Shown in pieces: positions 53,887 to 62,387 of a DNA stretch of 64,000 nt. Location of the stretch: contig NZ_JNIR01000001.1 of the NCBI RefSeq assembly GCF_000702605.1, positions 672,501 through 736,500 on the forward strand. Reading direction: 5' to 3'. The stretch is from Exiguobacterium acetylicum DSM 20416. Lineage in GTDB: Bacteria; Bacillota; Bacilli; Exiguobacteriales; Exiguobacteriaceae. The notes under the pieces were generated by a model. The model was not told the DNA's origin, searched no databases, and worked only from the letters and a program-made list of their open reading frames with translations. Each line of letters starts with the position of its first letter. Position 1 is the stretch's first letter. Made by a program: the position numbers and the translations under genes.

Positions 53887-53916
53887 ATCGTAAAGAAGAA
53901 GTAGAGGAATTGTCAA
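53887..53916 (-). promoter_or_regulatory. Promoter of the leader-MFS unit
   Basis: TTGACA (53911-53916), an 18-bp spacer, then TACGAT (53887-53892) on the minus strand. Transcription should start near 53880, about 33 nt before the leader ATG. Confidence 0.7.
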
Positions 53917-54041
53917 CTTTAAATCTGAAAATTAAGTCAATGAAGTGAAATGGACGAGACCTTGAAAATTCGGTATGATAGACTAGTTGCGAAAAAGATT
54001 GATCGGACTTTTGAATATATCGGTGAAAGGAACTACCATAC

Positions 54042-55622
54042 ATGACAAACATTCTACAAACGGAAGTCGAAAAGCGTCGGATTTTCGGCATCATTTCCCA
54101 CCCGGATGCGGGTAAGACGACATTAACTGAAAAATTCCTCCTACACGGAGGGGCAATCCGTGAAGCAGGTTCTGTCAAGGCACGGAAAAACTCGAAATTC
54201 GCGAAATCGGACTGGATGGAAATCGAAAAACAACGAGGCATCTCTGTTACGTCTTCGGTCATGCAATTCGAATACGATAAAAAAATCGTTTCCATCATGG
54301 ATACACCAGGTCACTCGGACTTCGGTGAAGATACGTATCGAATCCTGACAGCTGTTGACTCAGCAATCATGGTCATCGATGCAGCGAAAGGGATCGAGTC
54401 GCAAACGAAGAAACTCTTCCAAGTTTGTCGGATGCGCGGGATTCCAATCTTTACGTTCATCAACAAGATGGACCGTCAAGCACGTGATCCACTCGAATTG
54501 ATGGAAGAACTTGAAGAAGTACTCGGTATTCCGTCTGTTGCTGTGACGTGGCCAGCTGGTTCAGGGCAACAGTTCGAAGGGGTCTATGATCGCGTCAAAG
54601 GACAATTCCATTGTTTCAAGAACGATCGTAAGTCGATCGAACTCGGTGAGGAAGGTCTCGCGAACGAAGAACTCGCGACGACGATCAACTCGGAAATGTA
54701 CGAGACGTTGATGGATGAAGTTGACTTACTCGACGGCGCAGGTAACGAATACAATGAAGAATTGATTGCAAAAGGCGAATTGACTCCGGTCTTCTTCGGA
54801 TCAGCACTCGTTGATTTCGGTGTCACACCGCTCCTCGAGCATTACTTGAACCTGTCTCCTTCACCGACACCACGTGAGTCGAACAAAGGGAAGGTCGAAC
54901 CGGCGCAAGACTTCTTCAGTGGTTTCGTCTTCAAGATTCAAGCAAACATGAACCCGAACCACCGTGACCGGATCGCGTTCGTCCGTATTTGTACGGGTAA
55001 GTTTGATCGTGGAATGGACGTCGTCCTGACACGGACAGGGAAAAAGATGAAGTTGTCGCAATCGACACAATTCATGGCAGATGAGCGTGAAACGGTTAAC
55101 GAAGCGTTCGCGGGAGACGTCATCGGGCTATACGATTCAGGCAACTATCAAATCGGCGATACGATCACGAATGGTGATCCATCACTCCAATATGAAGCAC
55201 TCCCAACGTTCGCACCGGAACTCTTCTTGAAGGTCTATACGAAAAACGCCTTGAAGTCGAAACAGTTCCAAAAAGGTGTCGAGCAGCTCGCGCAAGAAGG
55301 AGCGATCCAAGTCTACAAGACGGAATACAACGAAATCATTCTTGGAGCGATCGGACAACTCCAATTCGAAGTCTTCGAGCACCGGCTCAAAGGTGAGTAT
55401 GGCGTTGACATCTTGAAGGATGCTGCGAACTTCCAAGTCGCGAAGTGGATCAAGCCGGCAGAAGTCGCTGCTGTCAAACAATTGACGGATTCACGGACGG
55501 TACTCGTCTACGACCGCTGGGAAAATGCTGTATTGCTGTTTGCGAACGATTTCGTTTACGAGCGATTCGTTCAGAAAAACGAAGGGACGATCACATTGGT
55601 CGATTCACCGCAACAACTCTAA
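54042..55622 (+). CDS. prfC: Peptide chain release factor 3
   Basis: 526 residues. GTPase motifs G1 SHPDAGKTT, G2 region EKQRGISVTSSV, G3 DTPGHSDFGEDT and G4 NKMDR are those of RF3 rather than EF-G or Tet(M). RF3 releases RF1/RF2 after termination and helps abort miscoded peptides. Monocistronic, divergent from the leader-controlled MFS gene. Confidence 0.95.
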   Translation: MTNILQTEVEKRRIFGIISHPDAGKTTLTEKFLLHGGAIREAGSVKARKNSKFAKSDWMEIEKQRGISVTSSVMQFEYDKKIVSIMDTPGHSDFGEDTYRILTAVDSAIMVIDAAKGIESQTKKLFQVCRMRGIPIFTFINKMDRQARDPLELMEELEEVLGIPSVAVTWPAGSGQQFEGVYDRVKGQFHCFKNDRKSIELGEEGLANEELATTINSEMYETLMDEVDLLDGAGNEYNEELIAKGELTPVFFGSALVDFGVTPLLEHYLNLSPSPTPRESNKGKVEPAQDFFSGFVFKIQANMNPNHRDRIAFVRICTGKFDRGMDVVLTRTGKKMKLSQSTQFMADERETVNEAFAGDVIGLYDSGNYQIGDTITNGDPSLQYEALPTFAPELFLKVYTKNALKSKQFQKGVEQLAQEGAIQVYKTEYNEIILGAIGQLQFEVFEHRLKGEYGVDILKDAANFQVAKWIKPAEVAAVKQLTDSRTVLVYDRWENAVLLFANDFVYERFVQKNEGTITLVDSPQQL

Positions 55623-55629
55623 TGTTTTT

Positions 55630-55660
55630 ACGGACTACTTTTCGAAGTGGTCCGTTTTTT
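55630..55660 (+). terminator. Terminator after prfC
   Basis: The hairpin acggactactt / aagtggtccgt is followed by six T. Confidence 0.85.
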
Positions 55661-55747
55661 CGTTCATGAAATCTCGTTTGATGACAATCGAACAAGGGTA
55701 AAAATAGAGCGTGTTTGAATTCATATGAAAAAGGACGGTGTCATGTG

Positions 55748-56221
55748 ATGGCGAAACGGTTTGTTGGGATCTATCAGGATCAATCGAGTCTGGAACGAAA
55801 AATCGAGGAATTGAAACAACAAGGACATCACGATTCAGATTTTTCTGTCGTGGGTCGGGATGACGCGGCAGACGAAGCATCAGGTGCGAGTTGGATTGAT
55901 CAAGTTAAATCAACGTTTTCTAAAGAACCACCGCTCCGCGAGACGTTAAAACGTGTCGGACATTCAGATGATGAGGCAGAACGGCATTACGCGGAAGTCG
56001 AGCGCGGCGGTCTTGCATTGTTCGTCAAGGATCGAGATCACGACCATGCTCATGACCACGATCACCATCATGACCATGAGCACCATCATCACCATGACCA
56101 CGACCATCGGCACGATGATAACAAGGTCGAAAATCCGGGGAACAATGCCTACGAGAGCAATCACCGTGAAGACGGTGAGAAGAGCGACCGGGCGAAATGG
56201 AAAGCAGACGATCTCGACTAA
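55748..56221 (+). CDS. YflT-like general stress protein with His/Asp-rich tail
   Basis: 157 residues. N-terminal 85 residues match the heat-induced stress protein YflT domain (RFVGIYQDQSSLERKIEELKQ, DFSVVGRDD). Then comes a run of about 30 residues almost entirely His and Asp (about 95-125), then an acidic tail. The tail probably binds Zn, Ni, Co or Cu ions. The start is the ATG of MAKRFV; an upstream in-frame ATG has no better ribosome site. Confidence 0.82.
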   Translation: MAKRFVGIYQDQSSLERKIEELKQQGHHDSDFSVVGRDDAADEASGASWIDQVKSTFSKEPPLRETLKRVGHSDDEAERHYAEVERGGLALFVKDRDHDHAHDHDHHHDHEHHHHHDHDHRHDDNKVENPGNNAYESNHREDGEKSDRAKWKADDLD

Positions 56222-56229
56222 TACCTAGA

Positions 56230-56267
56230 AGTGAAGGCGCCGATAACGGTGATCTTCACTTTTTTTC
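56230..56267 (+). terminator. Terminator after the His-rich stress protein
   Basis: The hairpin agtgaag / cttcact is followed by seven T. Confidence 0.75.
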
Positions 56268-56343
56268 TCGCGTCCGGAGTCGCAAAGCGAGATGTCTAAG
56301 GAATCGAGGTGCTATACTGAGAGCATCGAAGAGGTGATAAGAC

Positions 56344-57432
56344 ATGAAAAAAATAGTGACAGCTTTAGCAGGAATTGGTCTTGCGAGCGCTTGGTTCATC
56401 AACCGATACCCGGTGTTCGGGAAACGACCAAGCCGTGCAGAACGGCGAAGTTTCGAACGATCAGACCGTTTTGTCGACGGGAAGTTCAAAAATGAGATGG
56501 ATTTTCAGTTGAAGATGGAATGGGACTCGATGAAAAGCATTTTAAAGGATTACGGACGAAACATTCCAAATCTGCGTCCTGTCAAAGCGTTACCGACGCT
56601 TCCGTATCAGCGACGTCAAGACGATAGTGAAGCACCACGCGTCACATGGTTCGGACATTCGGCATTTTTAATCGAACTCGATGGACAAACGATTTTCTTT
56701 GACCCGATGCTCGGGCGCGCACCATCACCGTTCCCAAAACTGGGTGGAGGACGTTTTCAAACGACGCAGACGGTTGATCTCGAACGTTTACCGTTGATTG
56801 ATGTCGTCGTCTATTCGCATGATCATTATGATCATCTCGATTATCCATCCGTCCTCGCCTTGAAAAATCGAGTCGGTCGCTTCATCGTGCCGCTCGGTGT
56901 CGGGAGTCGTCTCCGTGGATGGGGCGTCTCAGCTGAGCGAATCACGGAACTCGACTGGCATGAATCGACACAAGTCGGTGGCATCAAACTGACAGCGGCT
57001 CCGTCGCGCCATTATTCAGGGCGAAATGGTCTTGATCAATTTTCAACGCTATGGGCGTCATGGGTCATCGAAGGCTCGCAAAAGGTCTTCTTTAGTGGCG
57101 ATAGTGGATATGGTCCACACTTCAAAGCAATCGGCGAACAATATGGTCCGTTTGATTTAACGATGATGGAATGTGGGCAGTACGATGTCCGGTGGTCCAA
57201 TTCGCATATGTTACCGGAACAAACAGTTCAAGCTCATCGAGATGTAAAAGGTCGTGTCCTGATGCCGATTCACTGGTCTGCCTTCATCCTCGCGTTTCAT
57301 GCCTGGTTCGAACCGGTCGAACGGTTGCTCAAGGAAGCGAAACGTGACGAGATTTCGGTTCTGACACCGATGATCGGGGAAAGTGTGACACCCGAGAGTA
57401 CTACACGAAAATGGTGGCGGGAAGTGCGTTGA
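56344..57432 (+). CDS. MBL-fold hydrolase, NAPE-PLD-like
   Basis: 362 residues. The N-terminal hydrophobic stretch (IVTALAGIGLASAWFI) may anchor it. The metallo-beta-lactamase fold has the zinc motif SHDHYDHLD, WFGHSAFLIELDG, SRHYSGR, FFSGDSGYG, and a final IHWSAF block of the NAPE-PLD/UlaG-like group. Probably a phosphodiesterase or lactonase; substrate unknown. GAGGTG precedes the ATG. Confidence 0.85.
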   Translation: MKKIVTALAGIGLASAWFINRYPVFGKRPSRAERRSFERSDRFVDGKFKNEMDFQLKMEWDSMKSILKDYGRNIPNLRPVKALPTLPYQRRQDDSEAPRVTWFGHSAFLIELDGQTIFFDPMLGRAPSPFPKLGGGRFQTTQTVDLERLPLIDVVVYSHDHYDHLDYPSVLALKNRVGRFIVPLGVGSRLRGWGVSAERITELDWHESTQVGGIKLTAAPSRHYSGRNGLDQFSTLWASWVIEGSQKVFFSGDSGYGPHFKAIGEQYGPFDLTMMECGQYDVRWSNSHMLPEQTVQAHRDVKGRVLMPIHWSAFILAFHAWFEPVERLLKEAKRDEISVLTPMIGESVTPESTTRKWWREVR

Positions 57433-57470
57433 GTAAGATAGCTTTTTGATTTTAATTGAATGAAATGAGA

Positions 57471-57514
57471 AAAAAGTAGCCTTTTCGAATCACATCGAAA
57501 AGGCTACTTTTTTA
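57471..57514. terminator. Bidirectional terminator
   Basis: The hairpin aaaagtagccttttcga / tcgaaaaggctactttt is flanked by A and T runs. Confidence 0.9.
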
Positions 57515-57596
57515 GGTGAATAAACAGACGAGATGTTCATCCTTGACTCTTACAGGAAAGCGAGGATGATGACATCGTCCGGTCGTACAATACAAT

Positions 57597-58835
57597 TTAG
57601 CTCGCCAATCGATCCGCTTGTTTCGCGCGACGAGAGCGAACTTTTTCGATGATTTCGAAACCGAGCACAAGCATCGTTCCGACAAGTAATCCGTTACTGA
57701 GGAACGGGCGAAGCGTCAAAGGCAGGACTTCCGCGATGACGGTCGATTGCAACAAGATACTGATGCCGATGACGGCACTGATCGCAAACGCATGGCGGCG
57801 ACGGCTGTTCTCCATGTTACTTTCCGCTGACTGCCAGGCAATCAGAAACATGTGCGGCAATGTCGCAAGCAACGCGGCACTCGCAACGCTACGCGGTAAT
57901 GTCGCGATGATCCCGATCAAGCTTGGGAAGAACCCGATCAACGCGATGACGAGTGAGGCGATCAAGAACGGGCGACGTTTCCGGCTACCGGTTTGCGCGA
58001 TGAAACCACTCGTGATGGGTAACGGCACCGGCACAAGCGTCGAGAATGTAGCAGCGAGTAAATGAATGACGCCTTCGATTGATAATCCTTGGTGCAGACG
58101 ACCTTGTTTTTGAAGCGTCGCTTCGACGGCACTTAAAGCGGCGATCAAATTGACGACGAGCAAGATCGCGAACGGAATCGCGACAAGGAATGCACTGCCG
58201 TCAAACTGCGGCCATCCGAACGGTAACGCTTGCGGTGGTGCAAACAAACTTGACGACGTAGGAAGTGACGGACGGCTGACGAGCCAACCAACGATGATCC
58301 CGATCATCAAGGCAAACGGGCGTAAGCGACTCGGACCGAATTGACTGAGTCCGAGCACGAGCAAGAATGTGATAATCCCGGCGAGACGTGTTGCTTCAAC
58401 AGCGAGGACGGCACCGAGCATGACACCTGTTAATTGAATACATAATAAGAGCAAAAATGTTCCGCTGACGAGCGGTGTGAAAACAGGTAATAAGTATTTC
58501 GTCCATCCTGTCAAACCAAGGATGATGAGGACAACACCAGCAATGACGACAGCTGCCATCGCAATCGTAAAGGCTGTTTTTGAATCGACCGGTAAGGCGG
58601 CGATGACGACGAAAATACTGACCCATGATCCGGCAGGTCCCGATACGATCGGAAGCCGGTGGCCGAAAGCGCCATGTAGGAAACAGGCAATCCCGCCTAC
58701 AAAGAACGACCGTTGGACAAGGGCAGCTGTCTCGACTGAGGAGAGGTCGAACAGACTGGCGACGACGATTGGTAAGGCAATCGTGTTCGCGAGTAAAAAG
58801 ACGATCCACTGGAAGGTAGAAGTCGTTTGTTTCAT
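57597..58835 (-). CDS. NCS2 family nucleobase permease
   Basis: 412 residues with about 12-14 membrane segments. FGHRLPIVSGPAGSW is the TM3 motif of uracil/xanthine permeases; the later NLIAALSAVEA segment near residue 235 corresponds to the substrate site. The specificity (uracil, xanthine or urate) is not clear. Divergent from a LysR-type regulator, which probably controls it. Confidence 0.82.
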   Translation of the reverse strand: MKQTTSTFQWIVFLLANTIALPIVVASLFDLSSVETAALVQRSFFVGGIACFLHGAFGHRLPIVSGPAGSWVSIFVVIAALPVDSKTAFTIAMAAVVIAGVVLIILGLTGWTKYLLPVFTPLVSGTFLLLLCIQLTGVMLGAVLAVEATRLAGIITFLLVLGLSQFGPSRLRPFALMIGIIVGWLVSRPSLPTSSSLFAPPQALPFGWPQFDGSAFLVAIPFAILLVVNLIAALSAVEATLQKQGRLHQGLSIEGVIHLLAATFSTLVPVPLPITSGFIAQTGSRKRRPFLIASLVIALIGFFPSLIGIIATLPRSVASAALLATLPHMFLIAWQSAESNMENSRRRHAFAISAVIGISILLQSTVIAEVLPLTLRPFLSNGLLVGTMLVLGFEIIEKVRSRRAKQADRLAS

Positions 58836-58897
58836 GAAAAAGCTCCTTTCTTTAACTTCAGATATTCCTGCATCATAGCATATGATTGATGTTATGA

Positions 58898-58919
58898 TTC
58901 ATATATCTTTATACATGAA
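58898..58919. promoter_or_regulatory. Inverted repeat between permease and LysR genes
   Basis: TTCAT-N12-ATGAA, compatible with a LysR-type T-N11-A operator, in the 89-bp divergent region. Confidence 0.55.
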
Positions 58920-58924
58920 AACAT

Positions 58925-59764
58925 ATGAAAGAGATGATGAATGTGGATTTACGTCAGTATCGTTATTTTTGTGCGGTCGTCGAGGAACAATCCGTTACGC
59001 GGGCGGCAGAGCGCTTACGGATGGCACAACCTGCCTTAACCCAGCAAATCCGGCGGATGGAAGAAGAACTCGGAGTTCGTCTGATCGAGCGGGCAGGACG
59101 TGGGATCAGGATTACCCCAAGCGGCAACCGCTTATATGAACGAGCGGTTTCGTTGTTGCAGTTCGAGCAGGAGACGCGAATGGAAGTGAGCGACATCGAA
59201 GCCGGTCGAACGGGGATCTTGCGGATTGGTGTCAACACGTTATCTGCCAGTCGGCTCGTCGAATGGATCGAACAGATGAAACGACGACATCCTGGCATTA
59301 TCTTACAAGTCCACCAAGGAGAATCGAGTGCGCTCATCGAACGGTTGAAAGAGCGGTCGCTTGACGCAGCGTTCGTCCTTCTGCCGATTGATGCGCAAGG
59401 GATCTCGATTGAATGGATGGAGGAAGAACCGTTTCATCAAGTCTGGCACCCCGATCACCCGACTGCGGATCTCATCATTCCGAGTCAAGAAGGACTGGGT
59501 GTCTTTCAGACGTTAAGTCAACGACTCGGTGTCGTATCGCAAGAAACATGTTCTGATGTCTTGACGCTAATCGGACTCGTCCGTAGTGGACAGGCGGTGA
59601 CTGTTTTGCCGGAAAGTACGTTGCGGGAACTGGATATGACAGGACTGCACCAGACATACCTACCAGGTGCCGCGAGTACGACAGCCTTCGTCTGGTTGAC
59701 GGAGGCCGGACCGACGACACTGACAAAACAATTCATTGAAATCATACAAGAAACAGCAGAATAA
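58925..59764 (+). CDS. LysR-family transcriptional regulator
   Basis: About 279 residues. N-terminal winged helix: VDLRQYRYFCAVVEE, TRAAERLRMAQPALTQQIRRME. The C-terminal 190 residues form the periplasmic-binding-like effector domain (LRIGVNTLSASRLVEW, DAAFVLLP). Several in-frame starts exist (58925, 58934, 58937); none has a clear ribosome site. Divergent from the NCS2 permease, so a purine or pyrimidine effector is plausible. Confidence 0.88.
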   Translation: MKEMMNVDLRQYRYFCAVVEEQSVTRAAERLRMAQPALTQQIRRMEEELGVRLIERAGRGIRITPSGNRLYERAVSLLQFEQETRMEVSDIEAGRTGILRIGVNTLSASRLVEWIEQMKRRHPGIILQVHQGESSALIERLKERSLDAAFVLLPIDAQGISIEWMEEEPFHQVWHPDHPTADLIIPSQEGLGVFQTLSQRLGVVSQETCSDVLTLIGLVRSGQAVTVLPESTLRELDMTGLHQTYLPGAASTTAFVWLTEAGPTTLTKQFIEIIQETAE

Positions 59765-59804
59765 CCAAATGGATAGGATAGATAGGATGGAAAGGAACGA
59801 TCGT

Positions 59805-60989
59805 ATGAAAACAATTCAAGGCACGTATGGGGAAGCAAAGATTTTCACGGATAACGTCGACGACCTGACGATTAAGCAAGTCACAGCCATGCTAGAGGAA
59901 CAATTTGCGACAGGTAGTCGCGTTCGAATCATGCCGGATTGCCATGCTGGAAAAGGATCTGTCATCGGAACGACGATGCATGTGACGGACGAGGTCGTAC
60001 CGAATCTCGTCGGAGTCGATATTGGTTGTGGGATGTTGTGTACACGACTCGCTGAAAAGGGACCAATCGACTTTGCAGAGCTTGACGCAACGATCCAGCG
60101 TCTCGTTCCAAGTGGCATGTCGGTACGTCAAAAAGCCCATCCATTATCAGAACAGGTACCATTTGATCAAGTGCTTGCACCGTTCAACGAGACACGGGCA
60201 CGATTATCGATCGGTACGCTCGGTGGAGGAAATCACTTCATCGAACTGAACCAGGACGCAGCAGGCGAGCTTTATCTTGTGATTCATTCCGGAAGCCGAA
60301 ATCTTGGGAAAACGATCGCTGAACATTATCAGGCAGAAGCGGAAACGGCACGCTTCCAATTTGATGCGGATCAAGTCATCGGGGAATTAAAGAAAGCGGG
60401 GCGTGAGTCGGAGATTCAAGCGACTTTACAGCAATTGAAAGCAACACGCTCTATGTTTAACAAAGACTTAGCATCTGTTTCCGGAGAAGCGATGGAGCGC
60501 TACCTGCATGATCTCAAGATTGCGCAACGCTACGCCGCGCTGAACCGTCAGGCGATGACTCAAGTTATTTTTGAAGCGATGGGGTGGACGGTTGCGGATC
60601 AGTTCGATACGATCCACAACTACATCGATCTTGACGCGATGATTCTACGAAAAGGTGCCATCTCTGCGAAAGCGGGTGAGCAGGCAATCATTCCGATGAA
60701 CATGCGTGACGGCTCTTTGATCGTCGTCGGAAAAGGAAATCCCGATTGGAACTATTCCGCACCACATGGAGCAGGACGTATCATGTCACGATCAAAAGCA
60801 TTCAAAACAGTTGAACTGGATGCATTTGAAAAGACGATGACCGATGTCTGGTCAAGTTCTGTCGTCGCATCGACGCGTGACGAATCACCGTTCGTCTACA
60901 AACCGATGGACGAAATCATCCGAAACACAAAAGAAACAGTCGATGTCGTTGAGATCATTAAACCGCTGTACAACTTTAAGGCAAAATGA
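59805..60989 (+). CDS. rtcB: RtcB family RNA ligase
   Basis: 394 residues. Metal and nucleotide sites visible: PDCHAGKGSVIGTT, GVDIGCGM with the metal-binding Cys, GGGNHFIEL, HSGSRN and the guanylated His in SAPHGAGRIMSRS. Joins 2',3'-cyclic phosphate or 3'-phosphate to 5'-OH RNA ends using GTP. AAAGGAA eight bases before this ATG sets the start inside a longer frame. No rtcA or archease gene nearby. Just upstream (59771-59790) is a short GATAG-rich simple repeat. Confidence 0.9.
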   Translation: MKTIQGTYGEAKIFTDNVDDLTIKQVTAMLEEQFATGSRVRIMPDCHAGKGSVIGTTMHVTDEVVPNLVGVDIGCGMLCTRLAEKGPIDFAELDATIQRLVPSGMSVRQKAHPLSEQVPFDQVLAPFNETRARLSIGTLGGGNHFIELNQDAAGELYLVIHSGSRNLGKTIAEHYQAEAETARFQFDADQVIGELKKAGRESEIQATLQQLKATRSMFNKDLASVSGEAMERYLHDLKIAQRYAALNRQAMTQVIFEAMGWTVADQFDTIHNYIDLDAMILRKGAISAKAGEQAIIPMNMRDGSLIVVGKGNPDWNYSAPHGAGRIMSRSKAFKTVELDAFEKTMTDVWSSSVVASTRDESPFVYKPMDEIIRNTKETVDVVEIIKPLYNFKAK

Positions 60990-61023
60990 TGTGTAAGATA
61001 CTTTCAATATGGGAGGATACAGT

Positions 61024-61602
61024 ATGAACTATAAGGGGACTATGTTAATTCTGTTTTCAAGTGTGTTTTTAATTGCTGGATGCACGGATGAGGCGGTCAC
61101 GACGGAACAGAAAAAAGTAGTCAAAACCACTACTCATACGGATCAGAAGACGAATCAGACGAAACATCCCATCTTAAATCCTGTTCAGTATGAAAAGCTG
61201 TTCAAGCATATGGATGAACACTTGAAGATGGATCAGTTTCAGTTGAAGAGAAGCACGATAGGTGCAGACTTTACAGCTGTGGATCAATCCTTGAGTTTTG
61301 GGAAGAGACGTTGGTTAACGGTTGACGGAACGATTGACACGTCCTCGACACAGGAGGCACTTTATTTTGAAAACCAAAAACAAGATACGCAATTAGCGAT
61401 CCATTTTGCGTATACGGATCGATACATAGGCAATGATCTGATTCAATATCAATCAAACGGTGATTACGGTGAGCTCCTCATCATCAGCTACAAAAATATC
61501 CTCATATCCGTGCAACACAATTATTTACAGAAAGTCGATTCAGACACGACGCAGGAAGCAGCAAAACAGGTGATCCACGAATTAAAAAACGTTCCCGTTT
61601 AA
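61024..61602 (+). CDS. Lipoprotein of unknown function
   Basis: 192 residues. Lipobox LIAGC after a 19-residue signal sequence makes Cys about residue 20 the lipidated residue. A Thr/Lys-rich linker (about 25-50) leads to a mixed alpha/beta domain with no recognised family. GGGAGG seven bases before the ATG sets the start. Confidence 0.75.
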   Translation: MNYKGTMLILFSSVFLIAGCTDEAVTTEQKKVVKTTTHTDQKTNQTKHPILNPVQYEKLFKHMDEHLKMDQFQLKRSTIGADFTAVDQSLSFGKRRWLTVDGTIDTSSTQEALYFENQKQDTQLAIHFAYTDRYIGNDLIQYQSNGDYGELLIISYKNILISVQHNYLQKVDSDTTQEAAKQVIHELKNVPV

Positions 61603-61613
61603 AACGAGAACGT
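61584..61613. terminator. Hairpin serving convergent genes
   Basis: The hairpin aacgttcccgttt / aaacgagaacgt, followed on the minus strand by TTTTTT. Best as terminator of the DUF1269 gene; it also overlaps the lipoprotein stop. Confidence 0.75.
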
Positions 61614-61635
61614 AAAGGAGACAACTCTGATTTGA

Positions 61636-62130
61636 TTAGACCGTACCATCCGGCAATGTCTCACCTGTCCGGCGAATTGTCGCTCCGAGTTCAGCAGCGA
61701 TCGCATTGACGGCTTCTGAATCTTCGTTGACCTCACTGATCAAGATGACACCGTAATGGTCGGGATCGATTTGATTCAGCGTCCGGTTGAATAAATCAAA
61801 CGACTCCCGTTCATTCTTCTCATCCCGGTTCGCTCCGATCAAGTAACCAGCAACGGAACCTACGAGCATACCGAACGGACCACCGACGACACCAATCGCC
61901 ATGCCAATCAATGAACCTTTGAAGGATTGGTCCTGTTGTGTGAAGTCGATCGCATCGATGAAAGAGAAGCCCTCTGCTTCGTCACGTTTTGCGAGAACCA
62001 TCTGATCCATCTCGATTTCCTTGATTGCTTCGAGATCCTTAATCATCGCAAAGCCTGTTTTTGCTTTTTCTACATCACTAAAAATGATTGTCGTAATGAC
62101 GTGCGTTGCATCGCTTTTATATTTCGCCAT
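61636..62130 (-). CDS. DUF1269-type membrane-associated protein
   Basis: 164 residues. The ferredoxin-like N-terminal half (VITTIIFSDVEKAKTGFAMIKDL) and glycine-rich hydrophobic hairpin (LIGMAIGVVGGPFGMLVGSVAGYLIG, about 78-102) are typical of DUF1269 proteins. GGAGGCG eight bases before this ATG sets the start. Function unknown. Confidence 0.78.
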   Translation of the reverse strand: MAKYKSDATHVITTIIFSDVEKAKTGFAMIKDLEAIKEIEMDQMVLAKRDEAEGFSFIDAIDFTQQDQSFKGSLIGMAIGVVGGPFGMLVGSVAGYLIGANRDEKNERESFDLFNRTLNQIDPDHYGVILISEVNEDSEAVNAIAAELGATIRRTGETLPDGTV

Positions 62131-62257
62131 AATAAACGCCTCCACAAGAATCGGTTATCGTACTACACTTTTTAAGTACCCTGAACATTCTAAATGGAAA
62201 CGCGAGACTGGAAATATGAAAAAAACAGGACAACAGAATAATTTTTTAATATCGGCA

Positions 62258-62272
62258 ATAAGTAAAACTTAT
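62258..62272 (+). promoter_or_regulatory. CcpC operator upstream of aconitase
   Basis: ATAAGTAAAACTTAT, an exact ATAA-N7-TTAT dyad. Its centre lies about 66 bp before the predicted start of transcription, the same distance as the CcpC site of B. subtilis citB. CcpC represses in the absence of citrate. Confidence 0.8.
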
Positions 62273-62295
62273 CGAAAGTCTTTTGTTCTTTCAAA

Positions 62296-62324
62296 TTGTA
62301 ACGGAATCCATATTATACTATGAT
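62296..62324 (+). promoter_or_regulatory. acnA promoter
   Basis: TTGTAA (62296-62301), a 17-bp spacer, then TATGAT (62319-62324). Predicted start near 62331. Confidence 0.7.
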
Positions 62325-62387
62325 AGAACTGTACAAGTAAGCGGTATCAGGGGCTTGATGTCGTGAACACTTAAAGGGGGAATCACC

